Notes: generated by a model from the letters alone, not told the origin. A DNA stretch of 64,000 nucleotides from Bradyrhizobium betae (GCF_004123905.1 NZ_MZXW01000050.1:124001-188000); one strand, 5' to 3'; counted from the first letter of the stretch, positions 29,501 through 37,335 are shown. Translations and numbers: made by a program.

Positions 29501-32500
29501 CACAACATCTTGTTCAATGTTCTTCACCAATCCAGCCTCAAGATCGTTTCGGCCCAGCTGTCGCTTCCGTCCGGCAGCACTGGCTTTGACGGCGCCTCGC
29601 TTGTCTCGGTTCCTGCCGGCACCGCGACCGTGAACTTCGAGAAAGTGTCGAACCTGTCGGGAACCACGAAGCTGATCAACGGGACGCCCCAGTTCGTGCC
29701 TGGCACGCCGGACTACATTCCGGCGACCTCGAGCGGTGTGTTCGCATTCGACCCGGCCAACCAGGGCAAGCCAGGCATTGCAAGCTTCACCGGCGGGGCC
29801 GGCACGGGGCATGCGTTCTTCGGGGACACGGTGTCCCAGATCACCCAGGGCAACTGGACCTATAACGGCCAGAGCTACCGTTTCAGCAATCTCTTCACGC
29901 GGCTGACACCACTGGTGAACAGCCTCGGTGCGGACGTCGTGCATGTGCAGCCGGGCGTCGAGCTCGTGAACTCCAAGGGCGACATCACAGTCAGCAGCAA
30001 CTGGAATCTTGCAGCAGGAACGGCGGGCGGGCTCGTCGGCGATCATTACGACGGGGCCTCGAGCTACATTGGGTTCAACTATCGTCTGACGACCCCTTGG
30101 AGCGTCGATGCGGGCGCGCTGACCTTGCGCGCAGCCGGAAACATCAACGTCAACGCCTCGATCTCGGACGGCTTCTTCCAGTTCGGCGACTATCAGGATA
30201 CGTCTTATCTCCTCAAGCTCGGCGCCACCGCCCGCACGATCGATAAGAATGGTGGCGCCTACACTTATTATCTCAGCGATTATACCGGCGGCCCGATCGC
30301 ACCCTACAAGGATACGGCCAACAGCATCAGCCCGACCACGGTGGATCTCGCCAACGCGGATCTGTTCCCGCATGCCTTGCGCGTCTGCGTTGCCGACTGC
30401 AATACGTCAACTCCTGTCATCAGGCTGGTGACCTCACCATCGTCCTGGTCTTATCGCCTGACCGCCGGCGCCGACCTCGCAAGCGCCAGCCCCTCGGCTG
30501 TCCTGCTGACGAAAGCGGCGGACGTGGTCGTCGACAAGCACGTGAATTACGACAAGCAATCGGTGATCGGCGATTCCTCGTCGACTGCGACATCCGTGTC
30601 CTACAACCTCCCGACCATGGTGCGAACCGGTACGGGCAACATCAACATCTCGGCGGCGCAGGACGTCATCTTGAAGGATACGACCGCGCCCGGCGTGATC
30701 TACGCAGCCGGCGTCAACACGGCCAGGCTGACTGACCCGAACTACCACCTGGCCAACGGCAGCGTCGTGCCCGACGCCGACAAGGTGGACGGCTTCTTCG
30801 AGCCTCGGGTTCTGGCCTATGGCAACAGCGGCGCGAACCAGGGCCTCTACTATGGTCCGCCGACCGCGGCAGCATTTCCGGAAATGGGTGGCGATCTCGT
30901 CATCAACGCGCAACACGACATCAAGGGTTATAGCGCCAGTGGCAACAAGGTGCTGCAGTACTATCAGCCCTGGTTGCTGTCCCTTGCCGACGTGACGCCC
31001 GACGCCAACATCACGGCCTTGGGCGCAGGTATCTTCGCGCCCGCGGGAACGCAGATCGCATCGCAAACGGCGTGGTGGATCCAGTACGGCAGCTTCCAGC
31101 AGGGCTTCCTCAGCGCCGGTGGCAATGCGAGCGTGATCGCCGGCGGCGACCTTGTCGATGTCTCGGTGTCCTTGCCGACCACCGGCCGGGTCAGCGGCGG
31201 TCTGGCGGCGGGCAGCACGCCGGTGACGCATCTCTACGGCAGCGGCAACATGGTCGTGCGTGCTGGCGGCAACATCAGCGGCGGCTCGTTCTATGAGGGC
31301 TCCGGTTCAGCCGTCATCACGGCAGGCCGCGATATCGGTCAGAACGGGACGGTCTCGAGGTTCCAGTCGAGTAAGCTCCTGCTCCCGGACGTTCCGGTGC
31401 TCGCGGTCGATACCGGAAAGATCGCGATGACGGCGAATGGCGCCATCACGATGGCCGGGGTGGTCAACCCGGCCGCGCTGCATGCCCAGCAACCGAGCAG
31501 GGCAAATCCCCTCGACACGACTGGCTCCTTGCCTACGACGCCGCTCTACATGGACACTTACGGTCCGGACAGCAAGGTCTCGCTGGTGGCGCAGGCAGGC
31601 GACCTGACCATCACGTTCGCACCTCCTACGATCAATGATACGTCAACGACCCTAATTGACGTCAACTCAAAAGCGATTCCTGCGGCCGCGTCGGCGTATC
31701 CTGCAAGCTTCGACGCGCGCGCCCTCGATGGCGATCTGATCACGACCGGCATTCGCAAGGTCACGATGGACGATAGGAGCGATCCGCTAAAGATCGTGGC
31801 AGGTTCAATCGTTCCAATGCCAGGCATCGCATTGAGCCCATCCGAGCATGGCACGTTCAATCTGCTGGCGCAGGGCAGCATCGACCTCACTTTTGGCTAC
31901 CCGACGGAGGCGAAGGTACCGCCTTCGGGTACGCCTCGCCCGTTCATCTCCGCCGGGCCATCGTTGATCGATGCTGCTTTCGATCCATTCCGCCCGAACA
32001 GCGGTAATGACGATCCCTCCAGCCGCGCGATCCTGGCGCATGAGAATGATGTGGCTGCGGGACTCGATACCACCGCCCGGATTTACGCCGCAACCGGTGA
32101 CATCACGGCAACGGGCGGTTACGGCAAGATAGCCTCCGGTTCTATTTCCACCGAGATTGTCTACCAGCGAATTGAAATCAATCGCCCGGCCAAGGTCTAT
32201 GCCGGACATGACCTCAAGGACTTCAACATCATCGTGCAAAATATTCACACCGGCGATGTGAGCACGATCGAAGCGGGCGGAGACATCTCCTACAATGGCC
32301 TCAGCAATGGCGGGGGACTGCAGGTCGCCGGACCCGGCTTCCTGGTGGTGCAGGCCGGTGGCGACATCGGTCCGTTCCTTCCCGCGGCCCATAACAATTC
32401 CGACGAAGCCAAGGTGCAGGATGGCATCATATCGGTCGGAAATTCCAGTCCGACCGCCGTCGGCAATTTCTATCTCTATAGCTCCACCGGAAGCGGCACG

Positions 32501-33739
32501 ATCGGCATCTACAATCAGGCCCTGCTCGGCCCCAAGAATAACCCCCGGCGCAACGCGCTGCTGAATCAGGCGGCCGGTACCAATCGCGGCGCCGATATCG
32601 TCACGATGTTCGGTACCAAGTTCGGTGTCGACTACCAGGCCGTCGTCGATGCCTATGTCGATCCCGCGAACGCGGCGAATGTCACTCATAATTATATCAG
32701 CGAGCTGCAAGCCTTCCTTGCCCGGGCCGGCAAGCCCGTGAGCACGGACGACCCCGCAGCTGTCTTCGCGACGTTCAAGGCGCTGCCGGTCGACCTGCAG
32801 CATGTCTTCGTCGACCAGGTCTTCTTCGCCGAGCTGAAATCCGTCGGCGTCGCCCAGCTGAGCGGCGAGACGAAATCGCAGCGCGGATACCAGATGGTGG
32901 ACACCATGTTCCCGGCGAGCTTCGGCTACACCCAGAATGCGCTCGACGGCGGACCCGGCGGCGCGAGCCAGCTCGTCAAGACCGGCGATCTCAACCTGCT
33001 GCACGGCACGATCCAGACCAAGCTCGGCGGCGACGTCTCGATCTTCGGCCCGGGCGGCAACATCATCGTGGGCTCGCTGGCCACCGAGCCGAACACCAAC
33101 CTGAAATTGCCTGACCTCGGCATTCTCACGCTGGGCGGCGGGGCCATCAACACCTTCACCGACCAAAGCGTGCGCGTGAATGCGAGCCGCGTGCTCACCA
33201 GCCAGGGCGGCGAAATCCTGATGTGGAGCTCGAATGGCGACCTCGACGCAGGTCGCGGCTCCAAGACCATCTCGTCGGCGCCCTCGCTGCAGGTGCTGTT
33301 CGACCAGAACGACTACCAGTCGATCGACCTCAGCGGCTTCGTGACTGGATCGGGCATCCAGACCTTGCGGGCATCGCGCGTGGCCACCGCGGCGAATATC
33401 TATCTCGTTGCACCCCGCGGCGTGATCGATGCGGGAACGGCGGGCATCGGTGGGTCTGGTGTCGTGGTTGTCATCGCGCCCGTGATCGCCAATGCCGGCA
33501 ACATCCAGGCGCAGGGCGGCACCGTCGGAATTCCCACGATTTCCGTGCCCAGCATCGGCGCGCTGACGGCGGGGTCGAACGCCGCGGGTGCGGCAGCCAA
33601 ATCGGCCGATGCGCCCACCGCATCCGGCAACTCCAAACCGGCCTCGATCTTCATCGTCGAAGTGATCGGCTATGGCGGCGGCGATGGTCAGGGAGACTCG
33701 TCGGACGACAAGCAATCGTCCGGCGATGGCAAGCAATGA
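20561..33739 (+). CDS. giant filamentous-haemagglutinin-type TPS exoprotein (TpsA)
   Basis: 4,392 residues (about 440 kDa). A long basic/hydrophobic signal (core about residues 18-35) leads into an Ala/Gln-rich helical stretch (residues 45-105). The TPS secretion domain lies at about residues 125-255: ILNWKTFNVGADTTVNFRQ, RILGQVNAPGAVYLINRNG and NVHTLIASSLDIG. The bulk is a repetitive beta-helix rich in G, S, T, N and V. The C-terminus holds KPASIFIVEVIGYGGGDG, an ending I associate with DUF3739-type large exoproteins. It should cross the inner membrane by Sec and the outer membrane by a TpsB, whose gene is 4.8 kb downstream. GTG at 20561 has GGGAAG upstream; an internal ATG at 20597 is an alternative. 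Cysteines are almost absent apart from two CxxxC pairs (residues 129/133 and 3276/3280). Adhesion, aggregation or biofilm roles are inferred. Confidence 0.93.
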   Translation: MAHRETLVRPILMRRALNKTLLGSVSLLALMAVSDLGEARSLTPGASTVAPTAAAIQAGLAAAQQSAGAAAQAQESLARAAAALNAARNLQLDAAAAARAAQSSVPNGVTAGGLMQLNPAGSMSSTVSCGVSCTSTTTTWQTDSSWTGANGPVETVQSNSPKVTVDIQQTQSKAILNWKTFNVGADTTVNFRQGASDWIALNRVDPASGSPTRILGQVNAPGAVYLINRNGIIFGAGSQVNVHTLIASSLDIGKLGTNQAERDDFFIKTGIANLNSFSIYDAVGGKTTNIVAGDVTVERGASIKTYIASDEVELGSPGGVYLFGANVSNSGSISAPSREVAMVAARTIDIITYGFSTLPANVLGTDSSGAAVKFRGAEFRISQFDSKYELKDPANLGYGTSNHYLAGTGAVRHDGLIDASQGIVVMTGDRISVDNPTDATGGALKDAAGNLVQGVISVDTSIGRNGMVLLRGATTVTMNGVISSLPVDDGSQPLISGPSSSSTVAKFTPAYIELSAQSTVTVGASGLISAPSAQVALRAINLGAASSGVYQNQLVHLFNQGADAANTGARDIGTNTPDAPQTVLLAPGAVVDVAGLANVSLPASYNYIAFKPTGEYADMPLQRSPYEAALYGSTFYIDIRASGTRADGTKWVGTPLADASGSVNNVGRSIYQLMTVGGSVTLKTDLLAAKAGVQTAGSVINVAGGSVKFESGMVNTTRLIGADGRIYSMANADPNMTYLGIAGQFTRNHSRWGVTETWSTGTQIYSPGYSEGHDAGSVIVSTVNPLLTGTMYFGSVAGERQINGGQLPFQGTLDLTTPSNVQIGGAASANYTSQSAVTTNLSADALSGYGLGKLAITANDVVVSSGSTLNLAAGGNFSVLANGAIDIAGTVSAAGGAIDLKTDRTKFVGAPLFNSPKDQSGAVIAANVFVEGTLDVSGRFVNDTGRTVSDMSGPAFIDGGTISITTLKSSLNEADTTGSILLAKNSTLDVSSGGYISPQGKAKMASAGLMAGKAGSVSLAIYQGRSWGAPGEIPTRPIPASSKVAVLQLDGKLLGYGFERNGSLRLAGVDTIRIGGALQPGETSSIRIGGVPNELPASLLTGGGFGSYTIESVTDDWSGATARIIVSSGTSLSLQQQNLSSLAYYGNTATGTRLGQQGAPLALLPDDQRKPVDLTLKSDNITIDTGATIVTDAKAKIALAAVADDHTLLATDPLRTVPAQKVELLGSIVDHGGTVFVNALKTHLGAKAVVDLSGTFVANSTFGQPNGARTSGSYIAGGTFSIEAGQTIQTTGGNYAYNAPNSLNYLVSDAAKVDISGAAGFIQVAGARGATSSLWSWSDAGTVNVDVSRFAWGGSFAAAGGRYVAADGTTQADARANGGIIRLGGGAISLRQDTTDVNAAVAAFKQGVGAAPSSLLVAADQLSQFDNVYLYAASGTGGAARFFNDVPGTIYGSEYRAPSYNALSITGALDWTVTNRLEIAAGAILAPPNSVDARISAAYVLLTGGGLPTATGASTLTVSGQTIDVQGATFSSFSKVSLLSGGDIRLSTPRVVNGIIPANATQPVDPATFTGNMSSSGDLLLSAQRIYPVSAVNFTIQTPGKVTFAAPSGSDTRVPLSAGGSLNVYATTIEQGGNLFAPLGKIALGNTDTTVSPIVTQSVKLLPGSLTSVTLADTTVPYGATLDGSGWYYNSNTNPLAQPPSKGIVLAGNNVERQDGSTIDLRGGGDLQAMEWIQGKGGSRDTLTTTPLGQTVYALLPLGDSVAAFDIHMTAASSADLGKTVTAGDAYPLAGTQVTIDGGNGIPAGTYTLYPAHYATLPGAMRVVYYGDNTGVNRPTTTLPDGTVLVAGHYTQSTAPGKQSSGQSMFAVQTNSVWQQYSEYSFNRANSYFTSLAAKNNVTVPRLPMDAGRLAVVAQQSILLGGIALTQPGQDDKGNVGRGGELDISAPKLAVLGHAGYLNHETPAGYVGLDVSELNGFESILIGGLRSDTTKGTLITATASSVLVDTHGDTLSAPEILLVAGVPTSSQLQTIPQTLTVNGQTVVVENQIYAPGPDSGTVRIASGSVIKATGIVHAGAGRNYYFADPANGTPTTAQQIAAALGGTLDPSGTAITGVDISKFNYFVKNADGSFVLNPDGSVYRNTGTVGNLLRDYANQAKGLGALFVATNDSSLKVSGPSGVAPPSLTVQFASSTDPKAPGAVNGSLLLPADAGRLVIESGASVTAKSATMQATASRNAIVGNSSDLHLQQLNVTARTIALGSPTLVGDKSVALYNQQFADVKELSLKALSGSITIYGDYNPGAVSKLTLDAATIVRADNGGSARVSVTGSDSSITLVNTGAAGGATNAPATAGYQLGFDASAIVLGGGAQTLLGYGEVFMTAANRVLVAGSGSLALGGSNDAVDLNLATQNVLVAGATSKGSGSFAVTTRGHIVLSDILQRDPTLARPADSAETGGNLSLTAAQVVIGSIIQAQAGTITLEATVGDVSLAPRGYLAAGGYKKTLVDVDTYLSGGKVVLKSDKGNVYSDALSVIDVAQPEGGLGYGGTIEVTALGDPVSTFSGNATLNGVLRGAGGPGLGGRFKLDIKGKAELTALADRLLDGGVTGAIDIHTRTGNLELLQDHTLRAHDVTLTADDPSWSSDPSGQFGQIKIRGLIDATGYAGYSLDGNGQAGGEVSLYGANAVLLASSGVIDASTTHTDERGGDVTVGIGWDARSKIFLQQGTQINVSGGTKGGLSGGTVTFRAPLDGNNDVKIVAIGNTANPSGTHGANYYADGDKTYDELPVLDATNNVNDRSRTSIVGARAVAVNGFVAFDTQAGTHGIDGSSLGWFGTIDTAGWYKGVDQNGNLIPATEGSWTNVTGWKISDITGATGGFANTAPPVSVTNSSGAVVATINFTMGIGLFSPVQIPEFNQLTPGQTKIPVTFPEPQTPGGVRAQGLASVDANGVVSIEITQAGSGYTTRAATVKIAGVMKNGAEVDVPHNILFNVLHQSSLKIVSAQLSLPSGSTGFDGASLVSVPAGTATVNFEKVSNLSGTTKLINGTPQFVPGTPDYIPATSSGVFAFDPANQGKPGIASFTGGAGTGHAFFGDTVSQITQGNWTYNGQSYRFSNLFTRLTPLVNSLGADVVHVQPGVELVNSKGDITVSSNWNLAAGTAGGLVGDHYDGASSYIGFNYRLTTPWSVDAGALTLRAAGNINVNASISDGFFQFGDYQDTSYLLKLGATARTIDKNGGAYTYYLSDYTGGPIAPYKDTANSISPTTVDLANADLFPHALRVCVADCNTSTPVIRLVTSPSSWSYRLTAGADLASASPSAVLLTKAADVVVDKHVNYDKQSVIGDSSSTATSVSYNLPTMVRTGTGNINISAAQDVILKDTTAPGVIYAAGVNTARLTDPNYHLANGSVVPDADKVDGFFEPRVLAYGNSGANQGLYYGPPTAAAFPEMGGDLVINAQHDIKGYSASGNKVLQYYQPWLLSLADVTPDANITALGAGIFAPAGTQIASQTAWWIQYGSFQQGFLSAGGNASVIAGGDLVDVSVSLPTTGRVSGGLAAGSTPVTHLYGSGNMVVRAGGNISGGSFYEGSGSAVITAGRDIGQNGTVSRFQSSKLLLPDVPVLAVDTGKIAMTANGAITMAGVVNPAALHAQQPSRANPLDTTGSLPTTPLYMDTYGPDSKVSLVAQAGDLTITFAPPTINDTSTTLIDVNSKAIPAAASAYPASFDARALDGDLITTGIRKVTMDDRSDPLKIVAGSIVPMPGIALSPSEHGTFNLLAQGSIDLTFGYPTEAKVPPSGTPRPFISAGPSLIDAAFDPFRPNSGNDDPSSRAILAHENDVAAGLDTTARIYAATGDITATGGYGKIASGSISTEIVYQRIEINRPAKVYAGHDLKDFNIIVQNIHTGDVSTIEAGGDISYNGLSNGGGLQVAGPGFLVVQAGGDIGPFLPAAHNNSDEAKVQDGIISVGNSSPTAVGNFYLYSSTGSGTIGIYNQALLGPKNNPRRNALLNQAAGTNRGADIVTMFGTKFGVDYQAVVDAYVDPANAANVTHNYISELQAFLARAGKPVSTDDPAAVFATFKALPVDLQHVFVDQVFFAELKSVGVAQLSGETKSQRGYQMVDTMFPASFGYTQNALDGGPGGASQLVKTGDLNLLHGTIQTKLGGDVSIFGPGGNIIVGSLATEPNTNLKLPDLGILTLGGGAINTFTDQSVRVNASRVLTSQGGEILMWSSNGDLDAGRGSKTISSAPSLQVLFDQNDYQSIDLSGFVTGSGIQTLRASRVATAANIYLVAPRGVIDAGTAGIGGSGVVVVIAPVIANAGNIQAQGGTVGIPTISVPSIGALTAGSNAAGAAAKSADAPTASGNSKPASIFIVEVIGYGGGDGQGDSSDDKQSSGDGKQ

Positions 33740-34151
33740 CGCCTGCTGCAAGTCCCGCGCGGCGCGAGCGACAAAATGTCAGCTTGTCATGACGGAATGA
33801 GGCCTCGCTACGGGGACGCACTCAGCCATGCGTTGGTACATTGTCGGCAGATCGCCGGCTAGAGGCGCGGTTTCCGGCTCGATGGGACCCTGCAAATGCC
33901 GGCGGCGCAGGCAATTGGCGTATCGCGGCCGAGAAGCATCGCCGATTCCGCTTGTCTTGGCCGGATCTCGCGCACGCCAGCACGCTCCGGCCACTTAATA
34001 TTCACCTTCAATCCGCAATTCTGACTTTTTGTTTAGGATCGGTCACAGCAACGATAAGAAACAAACCTACAAGAATATCATTGGCGGGGGCCAATGTAGT
34101 GCGACGCAGGAGCTCGCCTGTTTTTTTGAAATGCGCTTTTGGGGATTGGAA
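33740..34151. other. gap after exoprotein gene
   Basis: 412 bp without a credible gene. The first 200 bp are GC-rich with no T-tailed hairpin, so I see no terminator for the exoprotein transcript. From 34000 the sequence turns AT-rich (a promoter-like block around 34020-34080) and includes GCAACGATAAG at 34048, one of the recurring TATCGT-core sites (read here on the minus strand). Confidence 0.5.
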
Positions 34152-34364
34152 ATGCGTGCGATGAATTCAACCGAGCTCGAATGTCTTGAGTCCGCGTTGC
34201 CAAAGGCGAACGTGAATGTGTACGATTTGGGCCTGAAGCAGGACGAAAACAGCCGGCTTCGTCGTATCGGGCATCTTGAACACGAGAATGCGCTTCTGAT
34301 GCGCATGGTGACAGAGACGCAAATCGAGATCGTGCGCCTGCGCGAGCTTCTGTCCTCGAATTGA
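34152..34364 (+). CDS. small coiled-coil protein, unrecognised
   Basis: About 70 residues starting at the ATG at 34152, with GGGG/TTGGAA upstream; ATG at 34161 is possible. The C-terminal half is a clear amphipathic helix with leucine spacing (RLRRIGHLEHENALLMRMV, then IVRLRELL), similar in style to the leucine-zipper tail of IS3-type OrfA proteins and of the HTH protein at 48783-49148. There is no HTH here. It could be a dimerising regulator or an element remnant. Codon use is less GC3-biased than its neighbours. I do not know its function. Confidence 0.5.
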   Translation: MRAMNSTELECLESALPKANVNVYDLGLKQDENSRLRRIGHLEHENALLMRMVTETQIEIVRLRELLSSN

Positions 34365-34706
34365 CGACCCGCCATCCTTCCGGCGTCCTGCGCGAGCGTT
34401 CCACAGGTTTGCGCAACCTGCACAGCTTGAGCTGTGACGGCCGACGAGCAGGCGCGGCTGAACTGAGCCCATTGACCCGACGAGGCGCGTGCGGGCGGCA
34501 TCATGTGCCGCCTGTGCCGCCGGTCGCCGTCGTGCGAGCCGGCTCGCTGTTCACCGCATCGCAAGTAGCGTTTTCGCTGTCGCCGCATGAGCGACGTCTA
34601 TTCAGCAGGAATTGCATGTCAACTCGCGCCGTCGCGCGAGAAGCGTGCCGGCGCGCTTGCGCGTCGCCCGTCGGGACATGTTTGAACTCGGTGCGAATGA
34701 GCGGTC
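34365..34706. other. gap before Wza-like gene
   Basis: 342 bp between the small coiled-coil gene and the Wza-like gene. GC-rich, with several short self-complementary stretches (for example GAGCCGGCTC near 34538) but no T-run. I see no gene, no obvious operator, and no clear promoter. Confidence 0.45.
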
Positions 34707-35915
34707 ATGCGGTTGAGAAGTTTTCTGAAGATCGCATGTTGTCTGATCAGTTCTGCACTCCTCGGCGGCTGCGGCTTCATTCCGATGTCGGGACCGGCGA
34801 GCCTCGACATCAGGAACGAAAACACGACGGCGTTGCCGTTCGCGGTTGTCAAGCTCAATCCCGAAGTGGTCGAGATGCTCGAGAAATTCGAGCCCAACGG
34901 TTTGCCGGGATTTCTCACGGACACGCGTCCGCCCTCGAGCATCAAGTTCGGCATCGGTGACATCATCAGCGTCACCATCTTCGAGGCCTCCGCTGGCGGA
35001 CTTTACGTGCCGCTGGAGGCGGGCGTGCGTCCCGGCAATTTCGTCAACCTGCCGGATCAGGCCGTCGACAATGACGGCAACATCACGGTGCCCTATGCGG
35101 GGCGGATCCGCGCCGCGGGCCGCACCAACGTGCAGGTCCAGGACGACATCCTCGCGCAGATCAAGAAGCGCGCGATCGATCCGCAGGTCGTGGTCACGTC
35201 CAGCCAGCAGCGCTCGTCGCTCGTCAGCGTGTTCGGCGAAGTCCGCACGCCGGTACGCTTCCCGATGCCGTCGGCGGGTGCGCAGGATCGCATCACCGAT
35301 GCGATTACGCGGGCAGGGGGCATCAGTGGCGCCGGCTGGGAGACCTGGGTCGTGCTCGAGCGTGCCGGCAAGCGCGCGACGGTGCCGTTCGGCAACCTCG
35401 TCTATTTTCCCAACAGCAACGTCTTCGTGCAGCCCGGCGATCGCATCTATCTCTACCGCGAGCCGATGAAATTCATCGCGTTCGGCGCCACTGGCCAGCA
35501 GGGCGAATTCAACTTCGACGCCTGGCGTATCAATCTGACACAAGCCGTGGCGAAGGCGCGAGGCCTGCTCGATATCCAGGCCGATCCCGCCTCCGTCTTC
35601 CTCTACCGCCGCGAGCCGCGCGATGTGGCGCAGCGGCTCGGCGTCGACTGCTCGAAATTCGACGGCGATTCCGTGCCGATCGTGTTCAACGTCAACCTCC
35701 AGGATCCGGCCGGCTATTTCATCGCCACCAAGATGTCGATGCGCCCGTTCGACGTGCTCTACGCCTCCAACGCGCCTCAGGTCGATGTCACGAAAGTCCT
35801 GAACTTCATCAACACCACGCTCGTCACCGCCCAGAGCGGCACGACCCTCGTCAACAATATCCGCTTCCCAGGAACGACGACCTCGACGACCACCATCACC
35901 ACCAGCGGGCCGTGA
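34707..35915 (+). CDS. Wza/ExoF-like polysaccharide export lipoprotein
   Basis: 402 residues with a lipoprotein signal peptide (LISSALLGGCGF, lipobox LGGC, Cys near residue 22). KFGIGDIISVTIFEASAGGL near residue 80 starts the polysaccharide-biosynthesis/export (PES) domain. VTVPYAGRIRAAGRTN and a SLBB-type domain (SVFGEVRTPVRFPMP) follow. It should form the outer-membrane export channel for the EPS with the Wzc-like protein encoded at 49234-51570. It is followed at 36080 and 36490 by a small secreted protein and a lytic transglycosylase that may open the peptidoglycan for the channel. It lies inside the TPS locus, between the TpsA and TpsB genes. Confidence 0.93.
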   Translation: MRLRSFLKIACCLISSALLGGCGFIPMSGPASLDIRNENTTALPFAVVKLNPEVVEMLEKFEPNGLPGFLTDTRPPSSIKFGIGDIISVTIFEASAGGLYVPLEAGVRPGNFVNLPDQAVDNDGNITVPYAGRIRAAGRTNVQVQDDILAQIKKRAIDPQVVVTSSQQRSSLVSVFGEVRTPVRFPMPSAGAQDRITDAITRAGGISGAGWETWVVLERAGKRATVPFGNLVYFPNSNVFVQPGDRIYLYREPMKFIAFGATGQQGEFNFDAWRINLTQAVAKARGLLDIQADPASVFLYRREPRDVAQRLGVDCSKFDGDSVPIVFNVNLQDPAGYFIATKMSMRPFDVLYASNAPQVDVTKVLNFINTTLVTAQSGTTLVNNIRFPGTTTSTTTITTSGP

Positions 35916-36079
35916 GCGTGCGAGGTGCTGCGATGATGGAGACGGGAGTATCGTGGTGGCTTGACGGCTCGCTCGCAAATGTTACTCATCGTGGGGAAGC
36001 GAGTCCGGCCGTATCGAATTATGTTAACGTTCGCTTCGGATCTGTTGCCGGAGCGCGCCGTCGAGCAGGGGAACAGGCC

Positions 36080-36490
36080 ATGAGCCGCGCTTTGCCTTGG
36101 TTCGGATATGTTGGCGGAGCCCTTGGGCTGCTTACGACCGTAGCATCTGCCGCAGCCCAATCTCCCGGCCCCGGACCGATCCTGACGCCGCCCGCGGAGC
36201 GCCAGGGGACGATCATCGGCGGCGGCCAGCAGACCAACAGCTTCGAACGCTGCGTCGATGTGCAGATCGGAAACGAGGGCGCGTTTGGCTGTCTCAATCA
36301 GAAACTCAGGCGCGAGGTCGACAAGGTCAACCCCTCGATCAACCTGCCGCCGATCGATGCCCGATCGCCCGACGTCCGCGTTGGCAACGTGAACGAGGCC
36401 GCCGTTCGGCAGCAATATGGCTCCAACTACGGTCGCTCAGCCATTCCCTATCGCCCGCCCGTTCCCGCCTACGTCCTGCCGCGTCGCTGA
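36080..36490 (+). CDS. small secreted protein, unrecognised
   Basis: 136 residues from the ATG at 36080, with AGGGGAACAGG just upstream. There is a signal peptide ending ASAAAQS near residue 26, then a Pro-rich mature region. A central part (SFERCVDVQIGNEGAFGCLN) has two cysteines that could pair, and the tail is rich in Tyr and Pro. Its stop overlaps the start of the transglycosylase gene (TGATG), so the two are translationally coupled. I do not recognise the family; a periplasmic accessory of the EPS export channel or of the transglycosylase is a guess from position. Confidence 0.7.
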   Translation: MSRALPWFGYVGGALGLLTTVASAAAQSPGPGPILTPPAERQGTIIGGGQQTNSFERCVDVQIGNEGAFGCLNQKLRREVDKVNPSINLPPIDARSPDVRVGNVNEAAVRQQYGSNYGRSAIPYRPPVPAYVLPRR

Positions 36491-37335
36491 TGCCGGTCTC
36501 CTCAAATCCGTCGAGCCAGGTCCGCTCCGCCGCGCGGCAACTGGTTATTTCGGCAGCGTTGTGCCTGTTGGTCCTGCCGGGCAGTGGCGTGGCCGCGCAA
36601 CCCGATGACGAGGGTGGCAAGATCGAAACCAGCGCCATCGTCTCTTCGCCCGATGACGCCGATCCGGAGGGACCACAGCCCCTGCAACTGGAACGGTTCG
36701 CGCCAAGGCCACTGACGGCCGGCGATCTTCCGCCCACAAATCTCTTTTCCGGCAGCTATGCTCCGCACACGGGCGCCATCTTCGGCCGCGACTGGCGCGC
36801 CGGCCGCGCCGAATATCGGGTGCTTGTGGAGCGAGAAGCATTTGCGTTCGGCCTCCCGCCGGCCCTGGTCGATGCAGTGATGGCCGTGGAGAGCCGGTAC
36901 AATTCGGCAGCGGTTGGTTTCGATGGCGAAGTCGGACTGATGCAGGTGATGCTGCCGACCGCCCGGATGCTGGGCTTCACAGGCACACCGGCGGAACTGG
37001 CGGCGCCGGCCGTCAACGTTCACTACGGTGCTCAATATCTTGCAGGGGCCTGGCGCCGCGCCGGCGGCGATCTCTGCACCGCCACGATGAAATATCGCGC
37101 CGGACACGGCGAAACGCGGTTCTCGTTCCTGTCGGTCGATTATTGCATGCGTGTTCGCGCGCATCTGTCGGCGAATGGTGTGCCTGTCACAGGCACGGTT
37201 CCGCAACCGGTGTTTGGGCGGCCCTCAGGCAGCCCGCGCGGGCAAAGCCGGGCTCTCTCTGGCGGTGCCACGATCAATTTCGCTGCGCTCAATACGCGCC
37301 TGCGATCGCTGAGCGAGCGGAAGGTTCTGCCCTGA
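36490..37335 (+). CDS. lytic murein transglycosylase (SLT domain)
   Basis: 281 residues. A signal peptide or membrane segment is at about residues 17-36. After a Pro-rich linker the SLT domain starts near residue 115: FGLPPALVDAVMAVESRYNS holds the catalytic Glu (ES motif), and GEVGLMQVMLPTARMLG is the GLMQ motif. NVHYGAQYLAGAWRR and MKYRAGHG follow. It cleaves peptidoglycan glycan strands in the periplasm, as needed when a trans-envelope channel such as Wza/Wzc or a secretion machine is inserted. Its start overlaps the preceding small secreted gene. It converges with the short fecR-like gene across 42 bp. Confidence 0.9.
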   Translation: MPVSSNPSSQVRSAARQLVISAALCLLVLPGSGVAAQPDDEGGKIETSAIVSSPDDADPEGPQPLQLERFAPRPLTAGDLPPTNLFSGSYAPHTGAIFGRDWRAGRAEYRVLVEREAFAFGLPPALVDAVMAVESRYNSAAVGFDGEVGLMQVMLPTARMLGFTGTPAELAAPAVNVHYGAQYLAGAWRRAGGDLCTATMKYRAGHGETRFSFLSVDYCMRVRAHLSANGVPVTGTVPQPVFGRPSGSPRGQSRALSGGATINFAALNTRLRSLSERKVLP

